DNA from: Mixophyes australis
Lineage: Eukaryota > Chordata > Amphibia > Anura > Limnodynastidae
Direction: 5' to 3'
Length of the DNA: 64,000 bases
NCBI GenBank assembly: GCA_036250195.1
Contig: JAVHZZ010000004.1
Location: forward strand, 138,195,229-138,259,228
Part shown: positions 47,430 through 60,807 of the stretch, in pieces
Layout of the letters: every line of letters starts with the position of its first letter
Numbering within the stretch: position 1 is the first letter of the stretch
The notes under the pieces: model-generated
What the model saw: the letters and a program-made list of their open reading frames with translations, nothing else
Told to the model about the DNA's origin: nothing
The model's database searches: none
Translations under genes and position numbers: made by a program

Positions 47430-47880
47430 ACTCCAACAGTGGATTTACCTCCAGAAAAAATGGTTGAGACGTGTCATGTTGTTTGAGAACTGAAGCAGAG
47501 GAAAAGGCTTGCGTGAGGATATGGAATGCCTTAGATGCAGAAAATGGCCAATCTTTGGTGTTAGTACCCTTTCGAGTAAGGGCAATGATAGGAGCAACCA
47601 AGGTGGAATATTCATTAATAAATTGCCAATAGTGACGGTTGTGGCCAGTCCAACACTGCTTGATCCTTTTCCCAAGTCCATTTAAAGACCTGATCCAGAA
47701 AAATGGACTACAGAAAGGGTGTCTGATCACATTCAAAAAGGCATTTTTTTTAAAGTTGCATAACATCTGATGTTTCTGAAGGCAGAAGAATACCTCTGCC
47801 ACATGAATACAATGAAAAGCCAGATCTGAAGAGTAAATTAAGATATCATCCAGGTAGACCATGACACAAAGATAAAGCAT
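47430..47880 (-). pseudogene. Gypsy RT, second half
   Basis: Minus strand: LYLCVMVYLDDILIYSSDLA carries an intact YxDD box. It continues AEVFFCLQKHQMLCNFKKNA, then thumb/RNase H start FINEYSTLVAPIIALTRKGT and KAFHILTQAFSSASVLKQHD. The frame extends upstream only into foldback sequence, so residues before MLYLCV are not Gypsy. Confidence 0.8.
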
Positions 47881-50800
47881 CGGGTGGTAGGGGCTCTTGT
47901 TGGTGAGCTTACCTTGGGCGTCTGCGCTTGACAGGGGTTTGTTAGGGATTGGTGCTGCCATTACGGATTCTTCGGATGTACCGTTATTTGTCTTTTTGTT
48001 TTTGCCGTGGCGCAACCTGTGGAGAGAGAAGAGAGAAGAGGAGAGAAAAGAAGAGAGAGGGGGGGGGGGGGAAGAGAGAGGGGAGGGTGTAGGGGGGGGG
48101 CAGATATGGCGTGTGGAGAACACAGAATGGGCTGGTACTACGTCAATATACTTTTGGGGCTTAAAGTGGTTTATAGCTCTTTTGCCGGTGTAAGTCTAAA
48201 GCTCTTTGCCCTGTTTACAGCCCTATTTGCACTGTATATTGTGGGGGTTAGGTACCTCCTGTGAGGGGTGTGACTAATGTTATGACTGGGGGGGTTTTAA
48301 GGAGCTCTTATATGGCTAAAGCTAATTATAGAGGCAGTATGTATTGTGATGGCCTCTATTTTATGTGCTGTGATGCGTTAATAGTGTTTGAATAAGGCGC
48401 TACAATGGACTGTGTGGTTGATCAGTGGGGGTGGGGGGGTGGTAATGTATATTGTGCGGGTGTGTAACTTTTGCTTAGGAAGCTCTTATAAGAGCAGTTT
48501 GGTCGCTGTCAGGCGGTCTCTCTGTCCTGGAGTGCGGGCGCTGCAGTCAGAGAGTTTTTGTAGCGTGTCCCGAGCGGTATTGTAGCTGTAGTTAAACGGG
48601 GATGCTGGATCACCTGGCAGACGCTTGTACCGGACTTCCGGTTTTGGTGGAGCGCACTCTGCGTTCCACTGCGGGCTCAGTTTTCTTCTTGGTTTCCCTG
48701 CTTACCCCTTCGGTCCTGGAGAGTTGTGTGAAGTGTGTTTCCAGGGTAGAGGTGAGTATTCAGGGAGTCGCTTTGTGGGGTGTGTAGGGGGCCAACGCAT
48801 TTCGTCCTTAGACTTCGTCAGGGATGTGTCTTCACTGTTTGCTTGTGTTTTTATACTGAAATGGTCTGCTGGAAAGGGAGGGGGGAAGGAGCGGGAGGGC
48901 GGGGGTTTAGGAACTAACGGGTCAGTGATAATAAGTGGATATTAATTAATTGAGCATGTTTTAATAGGCTAGGGGCTTTAAAATTCCGTTGTGTTGTGCT
49001 TATTTAATAGCAACACCACTGGTTGGCTGGACGTGAGATGCGGTTGTGGGCTGGCCGCTGATTTAACAGGCTAAATATTGGTCTTTATGTTATGTTAGTT
49101 AGGGTTAGGATTATTGTGATAGATTTTAGTGGGTGCGCAGCGATGGGGATTTTTATTAGTTATTTAGTTTTCAAATTGGGGACCTATGTGGCATATGGGG
49201 CACTGCTTTACGTTAAAGACTTATAAGCTTATGGGAGCTTTTTATTGGGTGGCAGCTGGGGGTGGGGAGTGGGTGGTGGATGACAAATGGGCGGATTTTA
49301 TGGTTTACGTGCACGGCTCAAAATAAAGTTTCATATTATGTTAGACTAATGTTATAAGTTTGTAATCTTTATAATTAGGTCTTTAAACAGTGTGCAATAT
49401 GGGTGCTGGGTTGTGGGGAAATCAGGTGGATTACGTAAGAGGGAGGGGGGTTTGGGGGTTTTATGGGGATAGAATTAACTGTTATATTGTGGATAATTGG
49501 GTTATTGTATTATAGATTTTATAGATTCTAAAAAGTCCGTTAAGAGTAGATGGTTTGTTATAGGTATAGGTAATCACAGATTTTGTGACAGAGTTAATGG
49601 AACTGGGGCTAGCCGCTGTTTATTCCGGATTATTTATCAGGTGAAGCGGGTCCCTATTGTTATCTCAGCTGGCTTCTAATAAGGGTAATTATTCATTTAA
49701 TTTTGGTTAATATGATTGGGATATAGTGTAACGCGAGGAACTAGTAATCGTTGGGGCATATTGATGTGGGGTTTGATACTTTAGAATGGTAATCACTTTG
49801 GGAGCTTGTTATTGGGTGGATGTTGGGGAATTAAGGGGTGGTTAAGGGGATGAACTGACTTGTTGCGTACTTTGGGAGGCCTAATGACTTTATTCCTAAT
49901 ATTAATGGATATAATTTGTGATGTAACATTAGTCTAACATAATATGAAACTTTATTTTGAACCATGCACGTAACCCATAAAATCCGCCCATTTGTCATCC
50001 ACCACCCACTCCCCACCCCCAGCTGCCACCCAATAAAAAGCTCCCATAAGCTTATAAGTCTTTAACGTAAAGCAGTGCCCCATACGCCACATAGGTCCCC
50101 AATTTGAAAACTAAATAACTAATAAAGATCCCCATCGCTGCGCACCCACTAAAATCTATCACAATAATCCTAACCCTAACTAACATAACATAAAGACCAA
50201 TATTTAGCCTGTTAAATCAGCGGCCAGCCCTCAACCGCATCTCACGCCCAGCCAACCAGTGGTGTTGCTATTAAATAAGCACAACACATAACGGAATTTT
50301 AAAGCCCCTAGCCTATTAAAACATGCTCAATTAATTAATATCCACTTATTATTACTGACCCGTTAGTTCCTAACCCCCGCCCGCCCTCCCGCTCCTTCCC
50401 CCCTCCCTTTCCAGCAGACCATTTCAGTATAAAAACACAAGCAAACAGTGAAGACACATCCCTGACGAAGTCTAAGGACGAAATGCGTTGGTCCCCCTAC
50501 ACACCCCACAAAGCGACTCCCTGAATACTCACCTCTACCCTGGAAACACACTTCACACAACTCTCCAGGACCGAAGGGGTAAGTAGGGAAACCAAGAAGA
50601 AAACTGAGCCCGCAGTGGAACGTAGAGTGCGCTCCACCAAAACCAGAAGTCCGGTACAAGCGTCTGCCAGGTGATCCAGCATCCCCGTTTAACTACAGCT
50701 ACAATACCGCTCGGGACACGCTACAAAAACCCTCTGACTGCAGCGCCCGCACTCCAGGACAGAGAGACCTCCTGACAGCGTTCAAACTGCTCTTATAAGA

Positions 50801-51259
50801 GCTTCCTAAGCAAAAGTTACACACCCTCACAATATACATTACCACCCCCCCCCACCCCCACTGATCAACCACACATAGTCCATTGTAGCGCCTTATTCAA
50901 ACACTATTAACGCATCACAGCACATAAAATAGAGGCCATCACAATACATACTGCCCCTATAATTAGCTCTAGCCATATAAGAGCTCCTTAAAACCGCCCC
51001 AGTCATAACATTAGTCACACCCCTCACAGGAGGTACCTAACCCCCACAATATACAGTGCAAATAGGGCTGTAAACAGGGCAAAGAGCTTTAGACTTACAC
51101 CGGCAAAAGAGCTATAAACCACTTTAAGCCCCAAAAGTATATGGACGGTACCAGCCCATTCTGTGTTCTCCACACGCCATATCTGCCCCCCCCCCCCCCT
51201 CTCTCTTCTTTTCTCTCCTCTTCTCTCTCCACAGGTTGCGCCACGGCAAAAACAAAAAG
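47881..51259. mobile_element. Large foldback element (1.35-kb inverted arms)
   Basis: The left arm (about 47989-49354) and right arm (about 49924-51262) are reverse complements with few substitutions and about 27 bp of net length difference; the spacer is about 570 bp. Both arms carry the same short ORF (MYRTSGFGGAHS...). The arms hold G-rich/C-rich runs (gggggggggg 48060-48100; C-run 51186-51199) and a caacgcatttcgtccttaga motif common in frog repeats. It interrupts the RT of a Gypsy element: acaaagataaagcat occurs at 47866-47880 and 51260-51274, a 15-bp direct duplication. About 105 bp at the left (47881-47988) lie outside the palindrome. No transposase was recognised. Confidence 0.8.
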
Positions 51260-51274
51260 ACAAAGATAAAGCAT

Positions 51275-52960
51275 ATTACTTGATATGACCAAACAGAAAG
51301 TGGTCAAAGGTCATGGATAGTTATTTTTTACTAGTGACAGAATTGAAGCCCCTGTATTCAATGCATGGTTCTTCTTTACAACACAGTATCTTACGCTTGC
51401 AGGGAAATGGAGGGTCAATTGAAACCTTGCTGAATGTTGTTTTGAATATATTTGAATATGATCTTTGTTTAAGGGAGAGAGAGAGAGGGTAGACACAACC
51501 TGAGGGTTGGACCATACTAGGGATTAGATTGTTGGGACATTTCCATGCACATTGAGGTGGCAAAATCTGACTGCTGTTTATTGAAGACATCCAGAAAATA
51601 ATTGTGGTGGTATAGAAGAAGTCTCAGTTGGAGCCACAGTAATTACTTTTGGAGTGGTCACTTTCCTAATACAACAAACGTGACATGAAGGACTTCGGGC
51701 TAGGACTAGAGAGTGGTAAACCCAATCTATAGGTGCGGAGTGTGGCTGTAAGCTAAGAAAGACCAAAGATGGTGGGCGAGAGGTGCAAAGAATAACGAAG
51801 GAGTAAATACTTTCCTTGTGTAGAAGCTCCTACCAACAGAGTTTGAGAGGTTGCACATTGTCTAATCATACTGAATGGGGTTTGACTGCCATCTATAATC
51901 TGTTAAATAAACAGGGTTCTCCAAATGTAATAGAGGCAAGGACCACCTATTCATCGCATCTGAGGAAATAAAGTTTAAAGTGGCTCCAAAAGGGTAGACA
52001 ATGCCAGAAATGGAGAATAAATTAACCGGCATCATACAATTTCCACAATTTGAAACAGAATGAGAGTGGAGAATATAATCTAGCTTGGCCCCCTACCAAC
52101 TAGGGTTTGGCTTTTCCTGAATGCTTGGAGCAAGTTGCAAGCAAAAGGCCCTCTACAGCACAGTAAAGACATAAATTATTCCTGAACCTATACTCTTGTT
52201 CTTCAGGAGTCTGATGCCAACAACCCAATTGCATAGGTTCCTCCACAAATGACTGAGGAACTTGAAACTGAGGTGCTAGTTTAATGGTGGACCCTGCTCA
52301 TTCTCCTGTGAGCATTCCAGGAAATTAAAATCAATTCCCTTGCACAGAGATATCAGATGAATTGACATGGGTAGCTTCCAAGAGGCAAGTTCGTCCTTGA
52401 ATTGATCTAAAAGACCCTGTTAGAATGCTGTTACTAAGGCCTTATTGTTCCACTGTATCTCTGAAGCCAGAGTGCGGCATTTTGCTACATATTGTCCCAC
52501 GGTTCTAGTACCCAGACATTAATGCAAGATGCCAGTACTGCAAAGGACCCCCAGATTCATAATTTTTTTTCGAGAGGCCATAATGAAGTAGATACTGGAG
52601 TGCAGAATTGGGTAATTTCATTCCCACAAGGGAGAAGCCCAGGCCAGGGCTTGACCAGTAAGTTAAGAAATAGTATAAAGTCACCATTGACCTATCAGTG
52701 GGAAAATTACCTGGAAGTAATTTAAGTTGAATATCGCATTGATTGAGGAATCCACTGCACGTCTTGGGAACTGTATCGTACTTGGCTGGAGAGGATATTG
52801 TGAGATTGCTGGCAGTAACTAGAACTGCTGAAACAGCCGGAGCTGCAACTGCTAACATAGGTTGGGACAGAGAGCTCTAGAGACTATCGAGATGAGCGAA
52901 GAGTCCTTGAAGGCACTGTACTAGCTGATTCCGCCTCGCTTCTTGCTTATCCACATACCT
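51275..52960 (-). pseudogene. Gypsy gag and RT start relic
   Basis: Minus strand: gag begins near 52960, with SNLTISSPAKYDTVPKTCSG and FLNQCDIQLKLLPGNFPTDR (52505-52858 open frame). This parallels PPEKFDGEPKRCRGFLNQC in the 9.3-kb Gypsy. Further on a zinc-knuckle-like [16 protein letters not shown] lies near 52110-52160. The RT start near 51320-51420 reads KKNHALN...LVKNNYP and CKEEPCIEYRGFNSVT in two frames, then FGHIK.Y before the foldback. Protease is not recognisable. Confidence 0.75.
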
Positions 52961-53759
52961 CCTTTGAGGACTGATCTCCCTCTGAATCCATTTTTTACCT
53001 GAACATACTGTAAGGAATCACACAAGAACTTTTTGGATTCAACAGCCAGACTAATTTGACACTACCAGTAACATGCAGAGTCTAGCGATGGGTAGGTAAT
53101 CACCAGCGACCCCACAGGAGATTATGGGCTATACTGCTATTGTCCTGGATATTATGGCCCTCCGAACAGGCATAGGACGTGACTGGCATCTGGAAGGAAT
53201 CAAGCAAGAATTATGTGGAACACACAAAATAGCAAATAGCCCCAAACTCACTGGCACAGGTGGAATAATCAATATACAGAAAGATACAAGTATAGAGTAT
53301 GCAAGGAACACTGGAGGGAGCCAAGAGCTAACACTCATGGACAAGACTTGAACTTCTGCCAATCTCTGATTTTCAGTGGTGCCTTATATGTAATGGGGAT
53401 ATAATAGAGGTTAGTGGATGGCAGCCTCCAAATATATAAAGGCCAATTCTATAAATTGGACAAGCATGCAAGCTAATGCGGATGCTGAGTGAAATTTAAG
53501 AATCAGAGCAGAGATGCCACCTGAATATTAAAGAGGAGAGTGCTGCACGGAAGTGAATAGGTGGTTCCGGCGAGTGACAATGTTTACCTTTTTTATATAT
53601 TGAATCACTTCATTTGAATAGAATTATTGAAAAAGAAATTGATGCTGTCCATCCCTTTTCCATACAATCCACTCATTCAGAAAACCCCACAGACCTGCAT
53701 TTGTTTTAAGGAAGATCATTTTTTTAATGTTACTTTAGTATTGAAATATGAGTTAGGCT

Positions 53760-54323
53760 CTCTCCAACTCTACTGCTCCTTATATCTCTAACCTCCTCTC
53801 CATTCACACTCCTGCCCGCTCCCTGCGCTCGGCCAACGACCGCCACCTCTCCTCCACTCTTATCACCTCTTCCCACTCCAGAATCCAAGACTTTTCCCGT
53901 GCAGCCCCCCTTCTCTGGAACGACCTCCCTCGTTCCATCCGTCTCTCCTACTCTGTGCTCCTTCAAACGTGCACTCAAAACTCACCTCTTCCTCAAAGCC
54001 TACCAACCATCTACTTAACCCCCATCTCCTCCCTTTAGCTCGTCCTCCCTTCTCTCCTCTTGCCTCAACTGGCTCCTCTTTTGCCTGGTCTGTTTACCCT
54101 CCCTTAGGATGTAAGCTCGTATGAGCAGGGCCCCCTCCCCTCCTGTCTCCATACCTGTTCTTTCGCTCCGTCTTTACTGCATATGACTAGCCGGAGTTTC
54201 TGAAGTATTGGTACTTTTTGTTCATTGTTCTGTATGGTTTCACCCTGTATAGTCTACTGTTAGTACTGTGTGCGGCGCTGCGGATACCTTGTGGCGCCTA
54301 ACAAATAAATGATAATAATATGC
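53760..54323 (+). pseudogene. LINE ORF2 C-terminus plus 3' tail
   Basis: ARSLRSANDRHLSSTLITSS followed by FSRAAPLLWNDLPRSIR is the terminal motif of L2/Rex1-type LINE ORF2. A frameshift near 53960 then restores SFKRALKTHLFLKAYQPST and a stop at 54016-54018. The 3' UTR ends with ggcgcctaacaaataaatga, the simple tail of such elements. The LINE is 5'-truncated, so only the end was copied. Confidence 0.75.
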
Positions 54324-55388
54324 TCCATCTACACCCATATTTTCAAAAGTACAGGGAGAAAACAGGTTCTCAATTATCTAAGGGGCAAGCTCTGTGGTAT
54401 AATTCTATTTAAGGTAAAGACAGGCCTCCAAGTGCTTTCAACAGAAATAATCCTGAGTTTGCTATACACTATATAAATTAAGAAATTATCACCTGCACGA
54501 AGAAGAAAATATGTATTTGGCGAATGGCAGGGTGTGGTTCAAAGTAAATTCTTGTGTAAAATAACCATTTTTAGTGCTGCAAGGTGGCAAAGTCACAAAA
54601 CCTCAAACTTGAAACAAAGTAACTTTAATTTGGAACATTAATGGAGCAAAGTTAAGCTCATAAATCTATGAGTAACTAGTTGTAATTTGGATTTCCAGAT
54701 ATTTAACAGCTTTAGATTAACAAGCATAGTTATTATTATTGTTTAATTTGTTATAAGAGATGTTAATTGGAAAGGCATCATTAAGTTTTTAATATGTTAT
54801 TATAGGAATCTAAAATTGAATGCAAGACTTACAGTAAGGTCTTTTGGTTGTTCACGATCAGAAGCACATTTGAAAAAAAAAACAGAAACACAAAAAACGT
54901 AAGCATTTCAATCGCGGAGATCACTGGATCTGAACTCTCACTAGATTTCCCCTCTCCGCTACTTGTAATAAAACATTAATCTGCTTATTTCTTACCTCCC
55001 TGCAGAGTTTTGTCTCCTGTAGCAACACACCACCTGCATATGCCCTACTATCCTAAGCAGCCACTAGTATAGTATAGGGACATTACGGCAGCAAATCAGA
55101 GTAAAGCTCAGTTACTCCGATTGAAGACCTAGCGCTCTCCCAGCCCCCACCCTTAGCCACAGTGACACCCAGTACAATGTAGTACCGATACAGGGGTACC
55201 CAGGACATAAATATCAAACGTAATCTTTCTGTACCAGTGTCCTAGACTCCTTTACTGCAGGCCTTGCAAGCAGTATGCAGACAGGGTTGTGTGCACCAGT
55301 GGTCTCAAGATATCATCAACAAATAACATGGGTAAGTGGTGATGGAAAAGGAACCAGGGTTCTATGAGCCACCTACGTATATTACACA

Positions 55389-55427
<39 letters not shown>

Positions 55428-57907
55428 CCAGCTTCAAGAAGGAGCCAGCATAAAAAGAAATGTAAATGGCCTAAATCATTAAGCAGCGTAAATGCCAATA
55501 CGTGGCATATTTTGATTAAATTGCACTGTGCATGCCGAGACCCGGATTATATGCCAGTGAACGCAGCAACATCCAATTAATCTTCAAGGGCAAATGACCC
55601 TTACTACAGCCAACAATTTCGGGCACTGGGCCTATGCACATAGTCCATGTACAGTAAAGGTCATGCCAAACTCAAGTCCTATTCATGCTTTGGACATCTA
55701 AAAAGGTATGTGATTTTCCGTCTTCTCACTTGCACTGGCTACAGCTCTGGGGTAAGTGCCGATTACCAGTGATGACGGCTGTGTATGCATTTTTTCAATC
55801 TGGAGCAACTGTAAAAATGCATTTTATGACAAGTAGGACATTCATAACATCCTAATATACATATTTTATGCAGGAAAAAAAGAAAACCTCCCCAAAAAAC
55901 TACATTAACAAGGTCACATTAATTGAATAGCTTTTTTCTTTCCTGTGTGTTCTTTAGGGACTTTATATTCCACATATGTATTGGCCTTATCCTGCAGTGT
56001 ATTATCTGTTAGCTTATAGAGCATACCTAGACACGTATACAACAACATATCTTAACATCCGCTCCTTTTTGTATACAGACGTGCGTATGTCCGATTTTGA
56101 TGCACTTAAAAAAAACAAACCAAAAAAACCAAGAAACACCAAACAAAACAAAACTCATGTTGCGTTCGTTTTGTGTTCCTTGATAAGTGAGGCCCAATGT
56201 CTTGAACTTAAGGTTGTAACTGCTCCCCACACAATAGTCACTACACTGCACTATTATGGTATCTAGGTCTCTCTGCCAGTCAGAAGAGCAGAAGTCAGGA
56301 ATTAACGGTTGATATGCAATTGATATCACTATTAGCTAAAGTAATTTTCATAACTTTTCAGGGTTTTTACCACATTCATCCTTGGGAGTTGGATCCACAA
56401 ACATATTAACTTTTTTTTCTACTTATATATGGATTGATTTATGCTTCAATCTGACATTTAATGGCCATTTTTATTTGTTGATGCAGAAAATATTGTATTT
56501 ATTACAATAATATCTGTTACTGAGCCTCGACTGGTAGTGTTCTATTGCTATGGTTTTAATATCCTTGGTATTTTTTTCACTATTACGGTTTAGCACCAGC
56601 AGGTGGTTTGTGGTTTGGTTCTATTGGTATTAGCGCTCAGTTACAGAGAATGTAATGTTAATAATTGCGTTAGCTTTTTCTTACAGGTATTCAGCAGACG
56701 TTCATCAGTATTTTGTTTTGTTTCTCACTGAAACAACACTTATAGGATGGACAGTTTGTACTGTACTCCAGAAAAAAACACTGTATAGATGTTTGCCCTC
56801 TTCATTATACTATACAATAACCACTGATGGGTAAAGTTCCACTCTCTGGTGTTGCAAGCAAATCTGTACAATTATTGGTGTGTTGTATGTAATCTTGTCA
56901 CCGCTCTGTGCAGACAGAATAGACTGAATATGGATATAGAATGGAGTTCTAGACAAGTTCAAGTGTTACATCTGGTTATAAAAATCACCTCTTACTGTAA
57001 ATATGCGGCACTTTGCGCAAGATAGCATAGAAGGAAACACAAGAGGCTACATGATTAGGGTCAACATCGGGTTATATAAGGTTTGTGTAGAAGCAACAAT
57101 TAGGTTGTAAATTGATAACAGAAATCAGTTGAACAGAAACAGTTGCTAATATAAACACATTTACCTCAATCCTGTGTCATTTTGCAGTAAGTGAATTAAA
57201 ATAGTTTAAACAATTTAGCATATTGCAAGAACTACAATATATACTTTAAAAAATAAAATAGATATTATTCACATGAAAGTGAAAATATCCCCACACGTTA
57301 TCTATCTACGGAGCTTGGTGTCGGAACCTGGACATTGCAGGAGGAATTTAGACATTTTGCAGTCACTCACTTCACCTGTCCCCTCAACAATTGGTCTAGC
57401 AAAAGACCAACATCCAAGTCAGAGAGTCAAACAGTAAAGAGAGACCAAAGTTGGGGGATTGGATCCAACTTAGTAATTACACTTTTTTTTCTTTTACCCC
57501 TTCAAGTCCACAGTGGTCTGCAATTCAGTACCTTCACACGTTTTTGTTTTAGTCCTGCACTAGTTTCTCCAGTAACATTTTTTTGTTTCAGAGACTTTCA
57601 TTTAGTAGAACATAAACATAGATATATTTTTCATGTATAAATAAAAAACAAATATCCCTAATTATTCTAATTACTTGCACCAAAACTCAACCACCAAGTT
57701 CACCCCAGAATTATGATTCCAGTTAAGTATACTTTTGTCAAAAGGACGTAGATCCCCCAATAGGTCTTGCCCAGGAGCTGAACACTATCGCCCATACAAA
57801 AGTTTGGGGGGAGGCCCTAGTGATATAGTTCCAGCCTCCCAGACCACAATTCTACTTTCAGAAGAGGAGAGTGGGAGCCTCTTCTGAGCATCATCAACTT
57901 CCATCAT
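54324..57907. other. Intergenic span with an (AAT)n tract only
   Basis: A long AT-rich stretch between the two genes. (AAT)n lies at 55389-55427. I recognise no exon, RNA gene or transposon coding remnant. Small ORFs (for example 56027-56329) look like chance. Confidence 0.45.
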
Positions 57908-58128
57908 CAGTTCACAGTCTAAATTCCCTAACGAATACACACAGACTAGGGTTATTTTTTGAAAGCAGCCAATTAACCTACTAGTATGTTTTTGGAGTGT
58001 GGGAGGAAACCCATGCAAACACTGGGAGAACTTACAAACTTCACACAGATAAGGCCTTGTTCGGGAATAGAACTCCCGACCCCAGCGCTTTGGCAGTGGT
58101 GCTTATCACTGAGCCACCAAGCTGCCCC
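57908..58128 (-). repeat. tRNA-derived SINE, copy 3 (truncated)
   Basis: Minus strand: ggcagcttggtggctcagtg, a degraded B box with gggagttctattcccgaac, then the shared body with ctccaaaaacatactagtag and ggttaattggctgc. It lacks the distal tail seen in the other two copies. Confidence 0.75.
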
Positions 58129-59339
58129 TATTATGTGCAGGTCAACTGTATATGCAGAGATGGCTTCACCGAGCATGTGCTGGACCAACGTATGTATAAG
58201 AGAGGCCCCTGCATTGCTCTTCTGAAAGCAGAGCTGGGGCCTCAAATGGTTGACCTGAGACCCCCCCACCCACAGGCCAGGCACTGTGTGGCTGCATCCC
58301 CTGTAGTGGCAGTGTAGGGACACCAGTGGTCTTGTCTATTTTCAACACCAATAAATCCAATACCTGGACCGGCCTGCAACTAGAGACTTCCATGTAATGT
58401 CACACAGCCAGCTATTTACAATGCAGAAGTGCCCCGATACACATGTATTCCTGCACACAAAGCACAGCAATGAAACCAGTTTGCAAGGTTAGAGCAAAAT
58501 GGGGTATACTCATCTCGAATACTTTTACATGTGGAAATTTCATTTTAACTTTCATCTGTTTGTCTTTCCCACAACAGAGAAAGTTAAATATCTCCACTTT
58601 TTAATATGATTTTGTAAACACATTCATTTTCTGCTTCTTAATTGCAAAACAGTTGCTGGTAGCTTAATGTTTTTCAGAGTACAGCATTTTTCCAGCAAAC
58701 TAAAAACAATAGTTGTGGCTGCCTGCCAAATTTTATGGCAGTGAGTAGGGAAGGGAGAGTTAAGGAACATTTTATTTCCAGAAACAGCTTCATTTACAAC
58801 AATTTGCAAATTTGATCAATTGGCGTATATGACTTAAGATTTTCAGCAAGGTAACAACCAAACTATGATTCCAGTAATGCACAATAAACAGCAACGTATC
58901 ACAAGCACTCACAGAATGTTGTTTCAGTGAGCAGTGCACCATTGCTAAGGATTGATTCAGGAAACAGTGCGGTCCTGTGACGCACTAGAGAATAATTTAG
59001 CTGTGAATGCTTTGGATATCCAAGTCCAAAGATAGCTTATGCTCTTTCCTACATATGTATCAAGTAGAAGATAGCCCATGGTTTTCTATAAGCTGTTATT
59101 CTTACGTTACACCCCCAAGACATTGCTTGTTTTTTAATGAATAGTGTTGTACAACCACTTTCTACAAGATATTTCCATTAAAAATGTGGCAAGCATTTAA
59201 TACGTGTATAAAGTTCTAGTGAGTCATATTGTATATATACACACATACATATACAAATTTTGTTTCCAATGACAAGAGAAAAAGGCATATAAAAAGATTG
59301 AGAAAGAATTTGATTGAATAAAAAAAGTGTATTGAAATT

Positions 59340-60314
59340 CAATACCAAATAATAATCATGATGTTATAAAAAAAAGTCACAATAAAAAGATACATTCTAA
59401 ACACTACAGAGAAAGCAATAATAATAATAATAAAAAAAAAAATAGAATGCATTTTCTGTACAGAAAAGACTGGGTGCGGTGGAGAATAGGACAATATACA
59501 GGAGGATGTATGGGGATGGTGGATTCCATTTACAAGTACAAGGAAGTCACACAAGATGGAAAATAGTTTGACATGTGAAAGTGCTGAAGACCAGCTTTGT
59601 GAAAAGGTGGCCGCCATTTTAGCCTCTCCATGAAGCCACCAATTATCATGTACAACACAGAGCTTTCTCCATGGCAGCAAACAAGGAAACCGTTTTGTCT
59701 TGTCAGCTCACTCAGTATTATATTATGTACTGTACAGTTCCTGGACCTCCAATCTGCTTGCAGCAGCCGAATACAATCCCCTCTTCAGGATGGGCGCATT
59801 ATAAATGGACGGAGATGTGGAGGGACCATCTAGCCAAACTTTGGGAGTGGTGGGGGAGTAACACTGTTTGAAGTCTCACAGAGGCTGGAGGGGGAGTTGC
59901 TGCCAACTGATGTGCTTCGCAGCTAGAAAACACTGCACAGAAAGCAACCATCCTTTTGCTGCCCTGCTGTCCACAAGGTTTGGCATAACACTGAGCCACA
60001 GCAACAGGGTGAAGACCCATCAGGGGTCAAAAGAACGAAAACAATGGCAATACACAATATTCCTCCATGGATTACATAAAATTCCTCTTCTGTTTTATAT
60101 AACCCCCCCCCCCCCCCCAAAATATTATAAATCAGAGGAAATGAATAGGTACAGAATACCAGGCCTCAGCCCTGGGTAGATGCATAAGCATACACAGTCT
60201 GGCCTCCAAACTTGCTTCTTGTCTGTACATATGTATGTGGCACAGTCCCTTGGAGGGCTGTCCTGCCTCTGGCCACCAGTGTCAAGTTTGCATCTGGGAT
60301 GGGTGAGTGTTCTT
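59340..60314 (-). other. NEO1: Probable NEO1 3' UTR
   Basis: Non-coding sequence directly after the neogenin stop codon in its reading direction. It contains a C-run at 60104-60118 and an AAT/A-rich tract (59419-59445). The poly(A) site was not found; the UTR may extend further left (a minus-strand AATAAA lies near 58769). Confidence 0.35.
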
Positions 60315-60398
60315 TCATGCTGTGGTTATGGCGTTCAGATCCTTCATCAGGCCTTCAAGGTGAGCCATCTCCTTGCTTAGCTCGTCTGGTTCATAGCT
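60315..60398 (-). CDS. NEO1: Neogenin, last coding exon (P3 helix)
   Basis: 27 codons plus a stop: SYEPDELSKEMAHLEGLMKD then LNAITTA. This is the C-terminal P3 motif of the DCC/neogenin receptor family, the helix that docks cytoplasmic partners such as focal adhesion kinase and myosin X. The splice acceptor (ttctgtag) is at 60399-60400 and the frame joins the previous exon after its GAATGT end. Sequence identity with vertebrate neogenin is near complete, so the call is firm. Confidence 0.97.
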   Translation of the reverse strand, partial: SYEPDELSKEMAHLEGLMKDLNAITTA

Positions 60399-60807
60399 CT
60401 ACAGAAAATAAGTGATATCACTGGCCTGAATAAAATAGCTTCCGACATAAATCATTATAAGATGTGCTGGCATTAAAATAAGTCGATTAAAAGGATAAGT
60501 AACACATCTGTTACTTCAAAGCAATTTGTACTGTAAGTTTAGGGAGTCTATGATTATTTAGTTTGTAAATTGAATAGCTATTGCTTTGAGCAATTTCACA
60601 CTATATTGAACACAGGTAGTAAACTAGTAATGGAGGTCTTGGACACAATCTATTTGTACACTACATAAAAAAAATGACAACACATACTGTATATATCAGA
60701 TATGATCATTAATATGATCTTTATTGTTTACTGTATGAAACCTTAAATCCTGGTATAGAAATGGCTGAATCTCTATAAGAGGGATGAAAAGGACAATAGA
60801 TACATAC

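Larger units (their letters stand above)
45632..53579 (-). mobile_element. Second chromovirus-like Gypsy element, degenerate and split
   Basis: LTR-related sequences are at 45632 to about 46010 (TGTCAGGAATGACAC start) and 53009-53579 (TGTAAGGAATCACAC ... GTGACA), sharing gtgactggcaa/tctggaaggaatcaag and nearby words. Minus-strand order is 5' LTR (right), gag (52960-52080), RT start (51500-51275), a 3.4-kb foldback insertion (47881-51259), RT end (47880-47430), integrase (46450-46050), 3' LTR (left). Gag resembles that of the 9.3-kb Gypsy (GFLNQC box). No chromodomain was found. Frames are broken throughout. Confidence 0.8.

Noticed and set aside
48625..50659. Matching ORFs of about 100 codons in both foldback arms
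   Set aside because: They are the same arm sequence read in both directions. Composition is low-complexity and there is no known transposase motif.
57335..57640. 101-codon + strand ORF
   Set aside because: No domain, poor start context, and no supporting splice sites or neighbours.
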